A stretch of 64,000 bases of DNA from Candidatus Dormiibacterota bacterium (GTDB taxonomy: Bacteria > Vulcanimicrobiota > Vulcanimicrobiia > Vulcanimicrobiales > Vulcanimicrobiaceae). A program made the translations under genes and the position numbers. The notes beneath the pieces are model-generated. The model was not told the DNA's origin. It ran no database searches and worked only from the letters and a program-made list of their open reading frames with translations. Shown here piece after piece: positions 40,733-49,242 of the stretch (position 1 is its first letter; each line of letters starts with the position of its first letter). Location: NCBI GenBank assembly GCA_035532035.1, contig DATKRS010000011.1, positions 108,259 through 172,258 on the forward strand, given 5' to 3'.

Positions 40733-41974
40733 TCACCGCTCTGTTGCCGCCGCGTTTCCCTGCAGCAGCGCTGCTAGCGCGAAAAGCGCCGCGCGCGTCT
40801 GCTCCGGCGCGTACGGCTCGGCGTCTTGGCGGAGAAACGCATCGAGCTCGCGCTCGCACCGCAGCGCGGCCTGAAGCAGTTCGCCTTCCACCGCGATGCC
40901 GAGCGAGCGCGCGTCCTCGGTGCGCTCGAGCGCGGCGGCGGCTTCGCGCACGATGCCGGCCGCGCAGGCGTGCCGCGCGTCGACGACCGACGCCATCGTT
41001 CGGCTTGCGCTCGCGGGCACGTCGATCGCCGGGAAGCGTCCGGCGCGCGCGAGCTTCGCGCTGAGCTGCACGTGTCCGTCGAGGAGCGAGCGCGCGGCAT
41101 CGCTCACCGGATCGCGCTCCTCGCCGTCGTCGAGAACGGTGGCGACGAGCGTGATCGAGCCGGTCGCCGTCGCGCCGCAGACTTCGACCAGACGCGCGAG
41201 CTGCGCGAAGACGCTTGGCGGATACCCGCCGCGCCCGACGCTCTCGCCGGCGGCGACGCCGAGCTCGCGCAGTGCCCCGGCCGTTCGCGCGAGGCTGTCG
41301 AGCAGAACGAGCACGTCGAGACCGCGCTCGCGCAGCGCCGCCGCATGCGCCAACGCGACGTGCACGGCGCGCACGCGCTCCGCCGCCGGCCGGTCCGACG
41401 TCGCGCAGACGACGGTCGTACGCGGGTCGCAGCACTCGACCCAACGCTGCGCTTCGCGGCCGCGCTCGCCGACGAGTGCGACCACGACGGCGTCGGCGCG
41501 CGCTCGCGCGAGTGCGTCGAGCAGCGTGCTCTTTCCGGCTCCTGGCGGACCGAAGATGCCGATGCGCGCGCCGACGCCGAGGCAGAGAAGCCCGTCGATC
41601 GCGCGTATCCCCGTCCACAGCGCAGCGACCACGGGAACTCGCCGCGCGGGAGCGGCGACGCCAAGCCAGACCGTACGGCCGCGCACGCGCGCGCCTCCGT
41701 CGAGGGGCAAGCCTCGCGCGTCGATCGCGCGCCCGAGCGCGCAGGTGCCAAGCGCCATCGTCGATACCGACGGATCGATCCACACCTCGCTGCCCGCGGC
41801 CATGCCGTCGAGGCCGCCGTGCATCGCAACGTACGCGAGCGATCCGTCGATCCGGCGGACCTCTCCGGTCGCACCCTCGCCGGCGACGCGCACGCCGTCC
41901 CCGACGGCTGCGCCGACGACGCGAGCGACGAGCAGCGCTGCGTCGACGCGTTCGACGCGTCCGCGGGCAATCAC
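40733..41974 (-). CDS. fliI: Flagellar export ATPase FliI
   Basis: A 413-residue F1-like ATPase that unfolds and delivers export substrates. Walker A IFGPPGAGKSTLLDALAR, the catalytic Glu region LVGERGREAQRWVE, Walker B DVLVLLDSLARTAGALREL and RGGYPPSVFAQLARLVE are present. GTG 41974 overlaps the fliH stop. Somewhat shorter at the N-terminus than the usual ~440 residues. No fliJ gene follows. Confidence 0.93.
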   Translation of the reverse strand: MIARGRVERVDAALLVARVVGAAVGDGVRVAGEGATGEVRRIDGSLAYVAMHGGLDGMAAGSEVWIDPSVSTMALGTCALGRAIDARGLPLDGGARVRGRTVWLGVAAPARRVPVVAALWTGIRAIDGLLCLGVGARIGIFGPPGAGKSTLLDALARARADAVVVALVGERGREAQRWVECCDPRTTVVCATSDRPAAERVRAVHVALAHAAALRERGLDVLVLLDSLARTAGALRELGVAAGESVGRGGYPPSVFAQLARLVEVCGATATGSITLVATVLDDGEERDPVSDAARSLLDGHVQLSAKLARAGRFPAIDVPASASRTMASVVDARHACAAGIVREAAAALERTEDARSLGIAVEGELLQAALRCERELDAFLRQDAEPYAPEQTRAALFALAALLQGNAAATER

Positions 41975-42417
41975 GCCGTTTGCAGCACGTGCGCGAGACG
42001 CACCCCGAGCGACGCGTCGATCGTTCCGTGACGCAGCACGAGCGTCACGTCGCCGCGCCGCAGCCGCGCGTCCGCGACGACGGGCAGATCGAACCCGGCG
42101 AGCAGCGCGACCTCGCCGGGATGCACGCAGACGTGGAGCGGCTCGTCGCCGGCATATCGCGCGAGCGCGCGCTGTGCGATGCGCTTCACGTCCGCAGGCG
42201 TGCAGGCGAGCTCCCGCGCGAGCACGTCGCTTGCGAGATCGCGCACGAGCTGCTCGCGCGCCGCGTCGAACGCGTCGGCCAGTGCCGCGCGAAAGCGCCG
42301 CGCCTCCTGCAGCGCTTGGCGTGCGACCTGCGGTTGCGCCGGCTCCGGCGCGGCAGCGAGTTCCTGCGCACGTTCGGACGCTTGCAGATACGCATCCAAC
42401 GGCACGAACTCATCCAT
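41971..42417 (-). CDS. fliH: Flagellar export ATPase regulator FliH (short)
   Basis: A 148-residue FliH-like stator. A helical N-terminal half (VARQALQEARRFRAALADAF) precedes the conserved V/A-ATPase-E-like C-terminus (LARYAGDEPLHVCVHPGEVA, GDVTLVLRHGTIDASLGVRL). Shorter than the usual ~220-240 residues. ATG 42417 overlaps the fliF end by eight bases. Position before fliI supports the call. Confidence 0.8.
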   Translation of the reverse strand: MDEFVPLDAYLQASERAQELAAAPEPAQPQVARQALQEARRFRAALADAFDAAREQLVRDLASDVLARELACTPADVKRIAQRALARYAGDEPLHVCVHPGEVALLAGFDLPVVADARLRRGDVTLVLRHGTIDASLGVRLAHVLQTA

Positions 42418-43693
42418 CGCGCAGGAACTCGCTTGGATCGGGAGCGAGCGGCGGCGGCGGGCGGTGCATGCGCTTGACGATCGCTTCCCGCTCGTGCGGC
42501 GGATAGAGCTCGAGCACGGCTGCTGCGGTCGCGGCGGGAAGCGCGCTGATGACGGCCGCAGCCGCATGCGGAGGCTCGGCCTCGAGCATTGAGCGAACGC
42601 GGGCGGGCGGCATCTCGGGCGCGGCCTTCTTCGCTTCGTCGATCCGCAGGCGTTGCGCGAGATGCTGGGCTGCCGCAACGATCGGCGGTGCTGCAGCGCG
42701 CACGGCGAGGAGCGCGCCCGCCACGCACGCGAGGGTCGGAAGCAGCGGCACGATGCTACCGTAAAGCAGCCACCACGCATCTTTGCGCGCGCTCGGCAGC
42801 CGCGCAAAGTCGACCGCCTGCACCGCGAGCGCGTCGCCGCGCTGCGCGTCGTAGCCGACGGTCGCTGCGGCCAGGTCGCGAATGGCGAGCAGATCGCCGG
42901 TATGGGCGGTGTCGACGAACACGGCGGTCGACGTGCTTGCGGGGCCGGTGCGCACCCGCACGATCGTCGTGCCGGCACCGAATGCCGCGTCGAGCGCCGA
43001 TTGGAGCGCGACTTGCACGCCGGTCGCGTCCTCGTCGCCGCTGCCCGCGGTGCCGAGCGCGAGGCCGCGGTCGTCGAGAATCGTTACGCGCGGTGCGACG
43101 AGGCCGGGGACGGCGGCAGCGACGAAGTCGCGAATGCCGGAGACGGTCTGGCCGGAGAGCCGCACGCCGGGGTCGAGGCGCAGACGCACGCTCGCCGTCG
43201 CGGCGCTCGCGCTCTCGTCTGCGAACTCGGCGCTCTTCGCCGGCGCGATGATGACGCGCGCGTCCTGCACGCCGGCGACGTCGCGCAGCGACGCGGCGAT
43301 GTCGTCCGCACGCCCGTCGAGTGCCTGCGCGTCGATGACGCTCTGCGGCGTGAGCGCGCCGACGCTCGCGAGCGCTTCGTTCTCCCCCGTCAAGTGCGCG
43401 TGCGGAACGCCGGCAAGCGAGAGGCGGAGCAGGAGGGTGCTTCTGCGGCGCGCGTCGACGAGCACGTTCTCCTGCGTCGGCGTGAAGGGAACGTTCCAAC
43501 CCGCGAGCCGCTCCTCGACCTCTTCGAGCTGCTCGGGATGGAGCGGCGTCGCGAAGAGCGCGCTCTGTGACGGATGCTCGAGGAGTGCGGCAGCGATGCC
43601 GATTAGCGGCAACGCGAGCAGAACCGCCGCAACGATCGCGCGGGAGCGCCCTTCGAGCGAGCTCCAGCGTGCGAGCGCGAACGACCAGGGCAT
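42410..43693 (-). CDS. fliF: MS-ring protein FliF with a FliG-like C-terminal segment
   Basis: A 427-residue FliF (usual ~530-560). TM1 near 20-38, a YscJ-type ring domain (LFATPLHPEQLEEVEERLAG), a second ring region (VQDARVIIAPAKSAEFADES, DPGVRLSGQTVSGIRDFVAA), and TM2 (WWLLYGSIVPLLPTLACVAG). After TM2 the tail reads LEAEPPHAAAAVISALPAAT then AAVLELYPPHEREAIVKRM, which matches the EHPQ-containing middle domain of FliG rather than a normal FliF tail. No fliG follows; fliH does. It suggests a reduced FliF-FliG fusion lacking the torque-bearing FliG C-domain. Confidence 0.85.
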   Translation of the reverse strand: MPWSFALARWSSLEGRSRAIVAAVLLALPLIGIAAALLEHPSQSALFATPLHPEQLEEVEERLAGWNVPFTPTQENVLVDARRRSTLLLRLSLAGVPHAHLTGENEALASVGALTPQSVIDAQALDGRADDIAASLRDVAGVQDARVIIAPAKSAEFADESASAATASVRLRLDPGVRLSGQTVSGIRDFVAAAVPGLVAPRVTILDDRGLALGTAGSGDEDATGVQVALQSALDAAFGAGTTIVRVRTGPASTSTAVFVDTAHTGDLLAIRDLAAATVGYDAQRGDALAVQAVDFARLPSARKDAWWLLYGSIVPLLPTLACVAGALLAVRAAAPPIVAAAQHLAQRLRIDEAKKAAPEMPPARVRSMLEAEPPHAAAAVISALPAATAAAVLELYPPHEREAIVKRMHRPPPPLAPDPSEFLRDG

Positions 43694-43694
43694 C

Positions 43695-43970
43695 TCAAAT
43701 CTGCATGTTCAGGACGCTCTGCACCGCCTGCGCCGTGCGCTGCGCCGCCGCGACGGCAACCGCGAGCGCAACATCGGCACGCGCTCGAGCGTAGACCGCG
43801 CCGCGCAGATCCCCGCGCCCGCTCGCGTATGCGTCCTCCGCACGCGTGGCGTCCCCGAAGATCGCGCCGAGCGCGTCGACGGCTTGGGAGAAGGCCGCAG
43901 CGTCGCCGTTCTCACCGCGGGCCGCGGAGTCGGGCCGAGGAGCGTCGGGTTGCAGGAGGCGTACCGTCAT
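43695..43970 (-). CDS. fliE: Flagellar MS-ring/rod adaptor FliE
   Basis: A 91-residue protein in the fliE position. The C-terminal helix ALAVAVAAAQRTAQAVQSVL ending in NMQI matches the FliE pattern (x-x-A-x-L-x-x-x-x-x-R-N-K-x-x-x-A-Y-x-E-I-M-x-M-x-I). ATG 43970 overlaps the flgC stop (ATGA), and its stop is one base before fliF. The N-terminal half is divergent. Confidence 0.85.
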   Translation of the reverse strand: MTVRLLQPDAPRPDSAARGENGDAAAFSQAVDALGAIFGDATRAEDAYASGRGDLRGAVYARARADVALAVAVAAAQRTAQAVQSVLNMQI

Positions 43971-44296
43971 ACGCGTCCGAGCTCGATCGTACGCTCGGCG
44001 AGCCGTTTGCCCGCGGTGAAGATCGCTGCGTCGCTCTCGTACGAGCGCGATGCGTTCATCACGGCAATCATCTCCGTAAGGATGTCGACGTTCGTGCCGC
44101 GCTCGCTGCGCGTGCCCGCGAACTCGACCATGCTCCCGCGCGGGCTCTCCACGATGCGGAACTGCGGCACCGCGCGCGGATACGCCGCATCGGGCCCGGC
44201 CGCTTCGGCTGCGGCGACGTTGCGCGCGGCGACGTCCATCGCGGCGCGCTGGGCGTCCATTGCGCTCGCGGCCGTGGCGAGAAGGTCGACGCTCAT
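43967..44296 (-). CDS. flgC: Proximal rod protein FlgC (short)
   Basis: A 109-residue FlgC (usual ~135-150). The N-terminal helix MSVDLLATAASAMDAQRAAM then DVAARNVAAAEA follows the family, as do VPQFRIVES and the C-terminal TEMIAVMNASRSYESDAAIF, close to the canonical x-x-E-M-v-x-m-i-x-A-x-R-x-Y-e-a-N. Shortened in the middle. Start overlaps the preceding stop. Confidence 0.88.
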   Translation of the reverse strand: MSVDLLATAASAMDAQRAAMDVAARNVAAAEAAGPDAAYPRAVPQFRIVESPRGSMVEFAGTRSERGTNVDILTEMIAVMNASRSYESDAAIFTAGKRLAERTIELGRV

Positions 44297-44511
44297 CCTT
44301 TCGCCGCCGTCTGGATCTCTTGCAGCCGCGCACGCGTCGCACCGAGCAGCGCCTCGGTAAAGATCACGCTGCGCGCGACGGCGGCCATTGCCGCGTCGGC
44401 ACCGCGCCGGTCGTCTCCGGCGTCGGCCCGCGCGACGGCGCGTTGCGCGTCGCGCAACTGCCGGTCAGCCTCGGCGAAGCCGCTACGCAGGGAGTGTGCT
44501 ACGTCGAACAT
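44293..44511 (-). CDS. Short FlgB-like protein at the head of the flagellar operon
   Basis: A 72-residue, mostly helical protein (FAEADRQLRDAQRAVARADA, ARSVIFTEALLGATRARLQE) in the position of flgB, directly before flgC with an ATGA overlap. FlgB is normally ~130 residues; here only helical ends could remain. Call rests mainly on context, with weak similarity to the rod C-terminal helix. First gene of the 12-kb minus-strand operon. Confidence 0.45.
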   Translation of the reverse strand: MFDVAHSLRSGFAEADRQLRDAQRAVARADAGDDRRGADAAMAAVARSVIFTEALLGATRARLQEIQTAAKG

Positions 44512-44554
44512 GCTCCGGATCGTACGGCGGCCGTGTGACCGCCGCGGGGCCGGG

Positions 44555-45601
44555 CTATGTCCGCGCTGTTACCGGCAAGCCGCTGCGGTCGAGCGGAATC
44601 GCTAGCATCAAGCGCGTGACCTCGTCGTAGCTCGCGACGCCGGAGACGATGCGATTGCTCTTGAGATAGGCGTTGTACGCGTGCCAGGAAAGACGCGCGA
44701 GCGAGAGGTTGATGCGGCGCGCGTCGCGCGCGCGAATCGCCGCGAAATCGCTCCAGACGAGCGGGGCAAACGTGCTGTGCCGGTACTGGCGCAGCGGAGG
44801 GAGCGCGAAGAAGAGCTGCATCCAGCCGGAGTAGCGAACCGCTGGATCGGGCGAGCGCAGACAGGTGAGCGTTGCGAGGTAGTTCGCTTCGTCCTCACGC
44901 GCAAAGCCCGCGACGTGGCTCCACTCGTGCGCGAGATCGAATGGGCGCTCGAACCAGAGAAGGTCGGATGCGAGCTGCACGGTGAGCGTCAGGGGATTGA
45001 TGAAGCCGCTCGTTCCCGTCGCGTTCATGAACGGATCGGCGAGCGTCGCCTTCGGTTGCCCGACCTGCGGCGCCCACGTGTCGCCGCTGCGCCGTACGAC
45101 GCCAAGCCACGCAGCGCGCAGTGCAACGAGCTCGAGCCGTTCGCCCGCGCGCGCGTGCGCGGCGGGAGCGAGCGCGTTCATCTCGGCGATTGCGCGAGCT
45201 CGCAGCGCCTCGAGCGCCCGCGGAGTAATGCGAGAAGGCTCGTAGAGCACGCGCGTCTCAACCGGTGCGCGATCGTAGTTCCAGCCCCAGCTCGCCTCGA
45301 ACCAAATCGCGTAGAGCGCCGCGATCGCGAGCACGTCGAGTGCGGCGAATCCGGCGGCAAACCACGCTCGCCCGCTCCTGCCTTCTCGCGCGCGCACCAC
45401 GATGCGCCATACGATGAGTGCGGCGCCGGCGAGCGCGGCGAGATCGCCAAGAGACCACGGGAAGAGACGTGTGATTGCGTGCGCGACGGGCTCCCAGCGG
45501 GCGTACGCACCGTTCGTGTAGACGCGCTCGATCCACGCGGCGCTCGGATGGATGAAGAGCGCCATGCTCGCCGCAACGATCGCCGCGGCGCGCAGGCTCA
45601 A
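44555..45601 (-). CDS. DUF3810 membrane protein with HExxH motif
   Basis: A 348-residue protein with two or three TM segments in the first ~100 residues, then a soluble domain containing FDLAHEWSHVAGFAREDEAN, a zinc-peptidase-like HExxH with a downstream Glu. GWNYDRAPVE and SGFINPLTLTVQL are typical of DUF3810. It starts with TTG 45601; ATG 45565 is an alternative that would shorten the first TM. Probably a membrane-associated metallopeptidase; substrate unknown. Confidence 0.78.
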   Translation of the reverse strand: MSLRAAAIVAASMALFIHPSAAWIERVYTNGAYARWEPVAHAITRLFPWSLGDLAALAGAALIVWRIVVRAREGRSGRAWFAAGFAALDVLAIAALYAIWFEASWGWNYDRAPVETRVLYEPSRITPRALEALRARAIAEMNALAPAAHARAGERLELVALRAAWLGVVRRSGDTWAPQVGQPKATLADPFMNATGTSGFINPLTLTVQLASDLLWFERPFDLAHEWSHVAGFAREDEANYLATLTCLRSPDPAVRYSGWMQLFFALPPLRQYRHSTFAPLVWSDFAAIRARDARRINLSLARLSWHAYNAYLKSNRIVSGVASYDEVTRLMLAIPLDRSGLPVTART

Positions 45602-45629
45602 GGAGACGTAAAGGCTGCGAGAGCTTGAG

Positions 45630-46025
45630 CTAGCGCTTGCTATACTGGAAGCGCTTGCGTGCCCGTTTGCGGCCGTACTTCTTCGACTCTTTCTCGCGCG
45701 AGTCGCGCGTGAGGAAGCCGTTGCTGCGCAGCGTCTCCTTCAACGTCTCGTCCATCTCGAGCAGTGCGCGTGCGATGCCGTGCCGCACGGCACCGGCTTG
45801 ACCGGTCATGCCGCCGCCTTGGGTCTTGACGTCGATGTCGAAGCGCGCCACGCTCTGCGTAGCTTCGAGCGGCTGGCGCACGATCTGCTGCAGCTGCGGG
45901 CGCGGGAAATAGTCGTCGATCGAACGCTTGTTGATCGTGATCACGCCTTGGCCAAGCGTGATCTTCACGCGCGCGACTGCGCGCTTGCGGCGACCGGTCC
46001 CTTGCGAGACGTCAGCTGGATTCAA
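45630..46025 (-). CDS. rpsI: 30S ribosomal protein uS9
   Basis: A 131-residue uS9 with [40 protein letters not shown] and the conserved tRNA-contacting tail [20 protein letters not shown] 46025 overlaps the rplM stop (TTGA), a coupled start. Downstream partner of rplM as in most bacteria. Confidence 0.97.
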   Translation of the reverse strand: MNPADVSQGTGRRKRAVARVKITLGQGVITINKRSIDDYFPRPQLQQIVRQPLEATQSVARFDIDVKTQGGGMTGQAGAVRHGIARALLEMDETLKETLRSNGFLTRDSREKESKKYGRKRARKRFQYSKR

Positions 46026-46462
46026 TGCGTGGGGACCTCAGCGAGCGGGCGAGGCTGTTGCGCCTCGTGCGGATGTTCGGTACCGGCGTAGACGCGCAGA
46101 CGCCGCAGCTGCTCCCCGCGTAGTTTATTCGTCGCCAGCATGCCGCGGACGGCCATCTCGATCAGGCGCTGCGGGTGCTTGGCGTGAATCTCGCGCGCGG
46201 TGCGCGTGTGCAGACCGCCCGGGTAGCCGCTGTGCCGGCGATAGACTTTGTCGTCCCATTTCCTACCGCCGAGCTCCACCTGCGCAGCATTGACCACGAC
46301 GACGTGATCGCCGTCATCGATGTGCGGCGTCCACGTCGGTTTGTGCCTGCCCGAGAGGGCGCGGGCGATATGGACGGCGAGGGTCCCGAGGCGCTGCCCC
46401 GCCGCGTCCACGATATACCAATCGTGGCGCGTCTCTGCCGTCGTCTGCTGGTAGGTTCGCAC
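46022..46462 (-). CDS. rplM: 50S ribosomal protein uL13
   Basis: A 146-residue uL13: [59 protein letters not shown] and [18 protein letters not shown]. The frame opens at TTG 46468, but the promoter (-10 at 46477-46472) predicts transcription starting near 46465, so GTG 46462 ([16 protein letters not shown]) is the more plausible start, giving a nearly leaderless mRNA. Cotranscribed with rpsI. Confidence 0.96.
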   Translation of the reverse strand: MRTYQQTTAETRHDWYIVDAAGQRLGTLAVHIARALSGRHKPTWTPHIDDGDHVVVVNAAQVELGGRKWDDKVYRRHSGYPGGLHTRTAREIHAKHPQRLIEMAVRGMLATNKLRGEQLRRLRVYAGTEHPHEAQQPRPLAEVPTH

Positions 46463-46471
46463 GACCAAGGG

Positions 46472-46500
46472 ATTCTATCGGGAAAGACCCCGGGGGTCAA
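46472..46500 (-). promoter_or_regulatory. Strong sigma-70 promoter of rplM-rpsI
   Basis: Minus strand: -35 TTGACC (46500-46495), exactly 17 bases, -10 TAGAAT (46477-46472). The -10 ends nine bases before GTG 46462, so the leader is at most a few bases long. Best promoter match seen in the window. Confidence 0.75.
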
Positions 46501-46537
46501 GGGCGCGCCCGTAGCCGGCAGGCGTCTCCTTCCCGAT

Positions 46538-47992
46538 TCAGTGCCGAGCGTAGGATTTCTCGAGGTGCGGGTCGCGCTGCGGCACGATCCGGCCGAGGGA
46601 GCGTCCGATGCGCTCCCAGAGCGTCAGCCGGGTTATCCCCGCGACCTGGCGCGAATCGCGGATCGCGGAGAGGGGCAGCGCCACGACGTCGCTGCGGCCG
46701 CCGATGACGAGCGAATCGTTCACGACGATCGGCGAACCGGTATTGAACTGCATGTCCGTCGCCGTCGAACCCACCACGCGTCCGGTGCGCGCGTCGAGCG
46801 CCCACAGATGGCCGCCCAAATCGCCCAGATAGAGGATGCCGTCGCGCGCGCAGATCCCGCCCTTGACGGGACCGTCGACGCGCGTTTGCCACAGCACGCG
46901 GCCGTTCGCGTCGAGTGCCGTGACGATCGGCGCCACCGCGCTTCCTATGTAGATGCGCCCGCCGTAGATCGCGGGAATGGCGGCCTCGTTGTACCTCGGC
47001 ACGCGGCCGACGACCGACGCGAGCCTCGTGTCCCACAGCATTCTGCCCGTGCGTCTGTCCAGCGCGTAGACGTGCTCGCGCGCGCGCGCGCCCTCGGTGA
47101 CGATGAGGCCGCGCGGGCCGGGCGCAACCGGCTCCAAGTACATTCCGACGAGCGCAACCGGGGTGAGCGCGAGCGGATCGGCACCGATCGCACCGTCGAG
47201 GTCGCTGAAGCGATGCTTCCACGCCGGTGCGCCGTCGCGCGCGCGCAGCGCGTAGACGGCATTCTCGAGACGTCCCGACAGATAGATCCGCCCGTCTTCT
47301 CCGTCGACGACGCTCGACATCGCGAAGGCGCTCGGCAGACGGCGATGCCAGCGATACGCGCCGGTGTGCGCGTCGACGGCGAGCACGGTTCCTGCACCGT
47401 CGGCGGCGACGATCGTGCCGCCGATGATTGCCTGGGAAGGCATGCCCGTCCCGTCGAGTCCGCTCCACCACGCTTCGATGCCGGTCGCCGCGTCGATTGC
47501 CTCCAACTTGTTCATGCCTTCGCCAATCACGACGAAGTGCGGCGGATCGTAGACCATGTCGCCGTTGTTCCCGGTGCCGACGTAGACGAGCCCGTTTGCA
47601 TACGCGGGCTGCGACATGACCTCGTTCTCCGCACGGTAGCGCCAGCGCAGCGATCCCGTCACGCCGTCGATCGCATAGAGGTGATGGTCGTTGGCCGAGA
47701 CGAGAATCGTCGTTCCCATCACCGTCGGCGACGACGAGATCCCGCCGCTTTGGAAACGCCACGCGAACGTACGCGGTAGATCGTCGCTCACGACGACGAC
47801 GTTGAGCCCGCCGCCGAGGCGAAAACTCCGCCACGCGGTCTCGCGGTCGGCGCGGAAGACCGTGACCAGCGGATCGTGGGTCGCGACGCCGCGCTCCACC
47901 GACGCGTCGTGCGGCGAACATGCCGCGACGAGGCAGGCCGACGCGAGCAACCCAATGAGAAACGCAGACGCGCGCGCGTTATGGAACGCCAA
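46538..47992 (-). CDS. PQQ-type beta-propeller lipoprotein
   Basis: A 484-residue exported protein: signal with lipobox LVAAC, then a propeller of repeated blades of the PQQ/BamB type (HLYAIDGVTGSLRWRYRAE, KLEAIDAATGIEAWWSGLD, TVLAVDAHTGAYRWHRRLP, VYALRARDGAPAWKHRF, HVYALDRRTGRMLWDTRL, HLWALDARTGRVVGSTA). Start TTG 47992 is three bases after the truA stop; the longer frame is rejected. It could be a scaffold such as BamB or a quinoprotein; no Asp/Cys-Cys catalytic set was noticed. Confidence 0.78.
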   Translation of the reverse strand: MAFHNARASAFLIGLLASACLVAACSPHDASVERGVATHDPLVTVFRADRETAWRSFRLGGGLNVVVVSDDLPRTFAWRFQSGGISSSPTVMGTTILVSANDHHLYAIDGVTGSLRWRYRAENEVMSQPAYANGLVYVGTGNNGDMVYDPPHFVVIGEGMNKLEAIDAATGIEAWWSGLDGTGMPSQAIIGGTIVAADGAGTVLAVDAHTGAYRWHRRLPSAFAMSSVVDGEDGRIYLSGRLENAVYALRARDGAPAWKHRFSDLDGAIGADPLALTPVALVGMYLEPVAPGPRGLIVTEGARAREHVYALDRRTGRMLWDTRLASVVGRVPRYNEAAIPAIYGGRIYIGSAVAPIVTALDANGRVLWQTRVDGPVKGGICARDGILYLGDLGGHLWALDARTGRVVGSTATDMQFNTGSPIVVNDSLVIGGRSDVVALPLSAIRDSRQVAGITRLTLWERIGRSLGRIVPQRDPHLEKSYARH

Positions 47993-47994
47993 CG

Positions 47995-48795
47995 TTAGCG
48001 CAGTTCCGGCGGGCGAGCGGGCGGCACCTCCCCGACCCACGGCTCGCCGTACGAGTCGTACCCCGCATAGCGAACGCCGGCGAGGTAGAGACCGCGGGCG
48101 GGGGCGGTGATGCCCGCAGCTCTGCGCTCTCGGGCCGCCAGTACGGCGAGCAGGCTCGCCGGGTCGCGGCGCCCATCGCCGCACTCGACGAGCGTGCCGA
48201 CCATCGCGCGCACCATATGATGAAGAAACCCATCTGCGCTCACCTGCAGCCGCACGAGCTCGCCACGGCGATCGAGCGCGCACTCGGAGAGCCTGCGTAC
48301 CGTGCGGCCGTTCTCCGGCAGCGCGCAGAACGAGCGGAAATCGTGCTCGCCGGCTAGATGCGCCGCAGCCGCAATCATCGCGTCGAGGTCTAGCGCGCGC
48401 CGGACATGCCACGCGTAGCGGGCCAGCAAGGGCGAGGGCGCGGCGCGATTCAGAATCGCGTAGACGTACGTGCGCTCTAACGCGCAGCGGCGCGCCGAAA
48501 AATCGTCGCCGGCTTCGGCAACGTCGCGCACCGCAAGGTCGTCGTCGAGCACGGCGTTGAGCGCGACGGCGAGCCGCTCGGCCGGAAACGCACCCGGAGT
48601 GCGAAACGAGACCACTTGCCCCGTTGCATGCACGCCGGCGTCGGTGCGCCCAGCCCCCGTTACGGCGATGCGCTCGCCAAAGATCTTGGCGAGCGCATCC
48701 TCCAGAACGCCGGCGACGGTGCGAACCGACGCCTGTCGCTGAAAACCGTGGAACTCCGTACCGTCGTATTCGACGGTGCAGCGCAGCGCGGTCAG
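47995..48795 (-). CDS. truA: tRNA pseudouridine synthase A, CTG start
   Basis: A 266-residue TruA modifying U38-40 in the tRNA anticodon arm. N-terminus TALRCTVEYDGTEFHGFQRQ, catalytic Asp in VTGAGRTDAGVHATGQV and DGFLHHMVRAMVGTLVECG match the family. The family start falls exactly on CTG 48795, which overlaps the previous stop as CTGA. No in-frame ATG, GTG or TTG lies near it; the open frame to 48954 encodes Arg-rich sequence antisense to family expectations. A CTG start is therefore strongly suggested. Confidence 0.92.
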   Translation of the reverse strand: MTALRCTVEYDGTEFHGFQRQASVRTVAGVLEDALAKIFGERIAVTGAGRTDAGVHATGQVVSFRTPGAFPAERLAVALNAVLDDDLAVRDVAEAGDDFSARRCALERTYVYAILNRAAPSPLLARYAWHVRRALDLDAMIAAAAHLAGEHDFRSFCALPENGRTVRRLSECALDRRGELVRLQVSADGFLHHMVRAMVGTLVECGDGRRDPASLLAVLAARERRAAGITAPARGLYLAGVRYAGYDSYGEPWVGEVPPARPPELR

Positions 48796-49226
48796 ACGCC
48801 CACGCGAACGGGAACCTCGCGCTTTTCGTCGAGGTCGAGAAGATCCGGCCAGGTCATGACGTCCTCGCGGTCGGGTGCGACGCGATTGCGCACCGTGAGG
48901 AATCCTTCCAAGGAGCGTCCCTCGGGGCGATGGCTCAGCCAGTCGCGATTCCAACGCTCGATCTCGGCGGGCGATTTCTTGCGCACGATTGGCGCGAGCC
49001 GCTCTTCGATTTCGCGATCGCCCTTTGCGGTGCGCACGACGTCGAGCAACTCCTCACCCGTGACGCCGAGGAACTCGAAGAGTCCTTGGTCCATCGGGCA
49101 ATCGTAATTGTATTCGCCGACGTTCCCGTGTACGACGGCTTTGGCTTTGTCAATCGTGCGCGGAAGCTGGACGAGGCCCAGCATCTCCTCGTGCACGCTG
49201 CGGGGGTATTCTTTTGTTAGATCCAT
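48792..49226 (-). CDS. DUF5069 protein
   Basis: A 144-residue soluble protein of the DUF5069 family: DLTKEYPRSVHEEMLGLVQL, PRTIDKAKAV, YDCPMDQGLFEFLGVTGEEL and WNRDWLSHRPEG. Function unknown. It precedes truA with a CTGA overlap and follows lysS by 16 bases, so it sits in a lysS-DUF5069-truA run. Confidence 0.8.
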   Translation of the reverse strand: MDLTKEYPRSVHEEMLGLVQLPRTIDKAKAVVHGNVGEYNYDCPMDQGLFEFLGVTGEELLDVVRTAKGDREIEERLAPIVRKKSPAEIERWNRDWLSHRPEGRSLEGFLTVRNRVAPDREDVMTWPDLLDLDEKREVPVRVGV

Positions 49227-49242
49227 ACTGCCGGGAACACGC

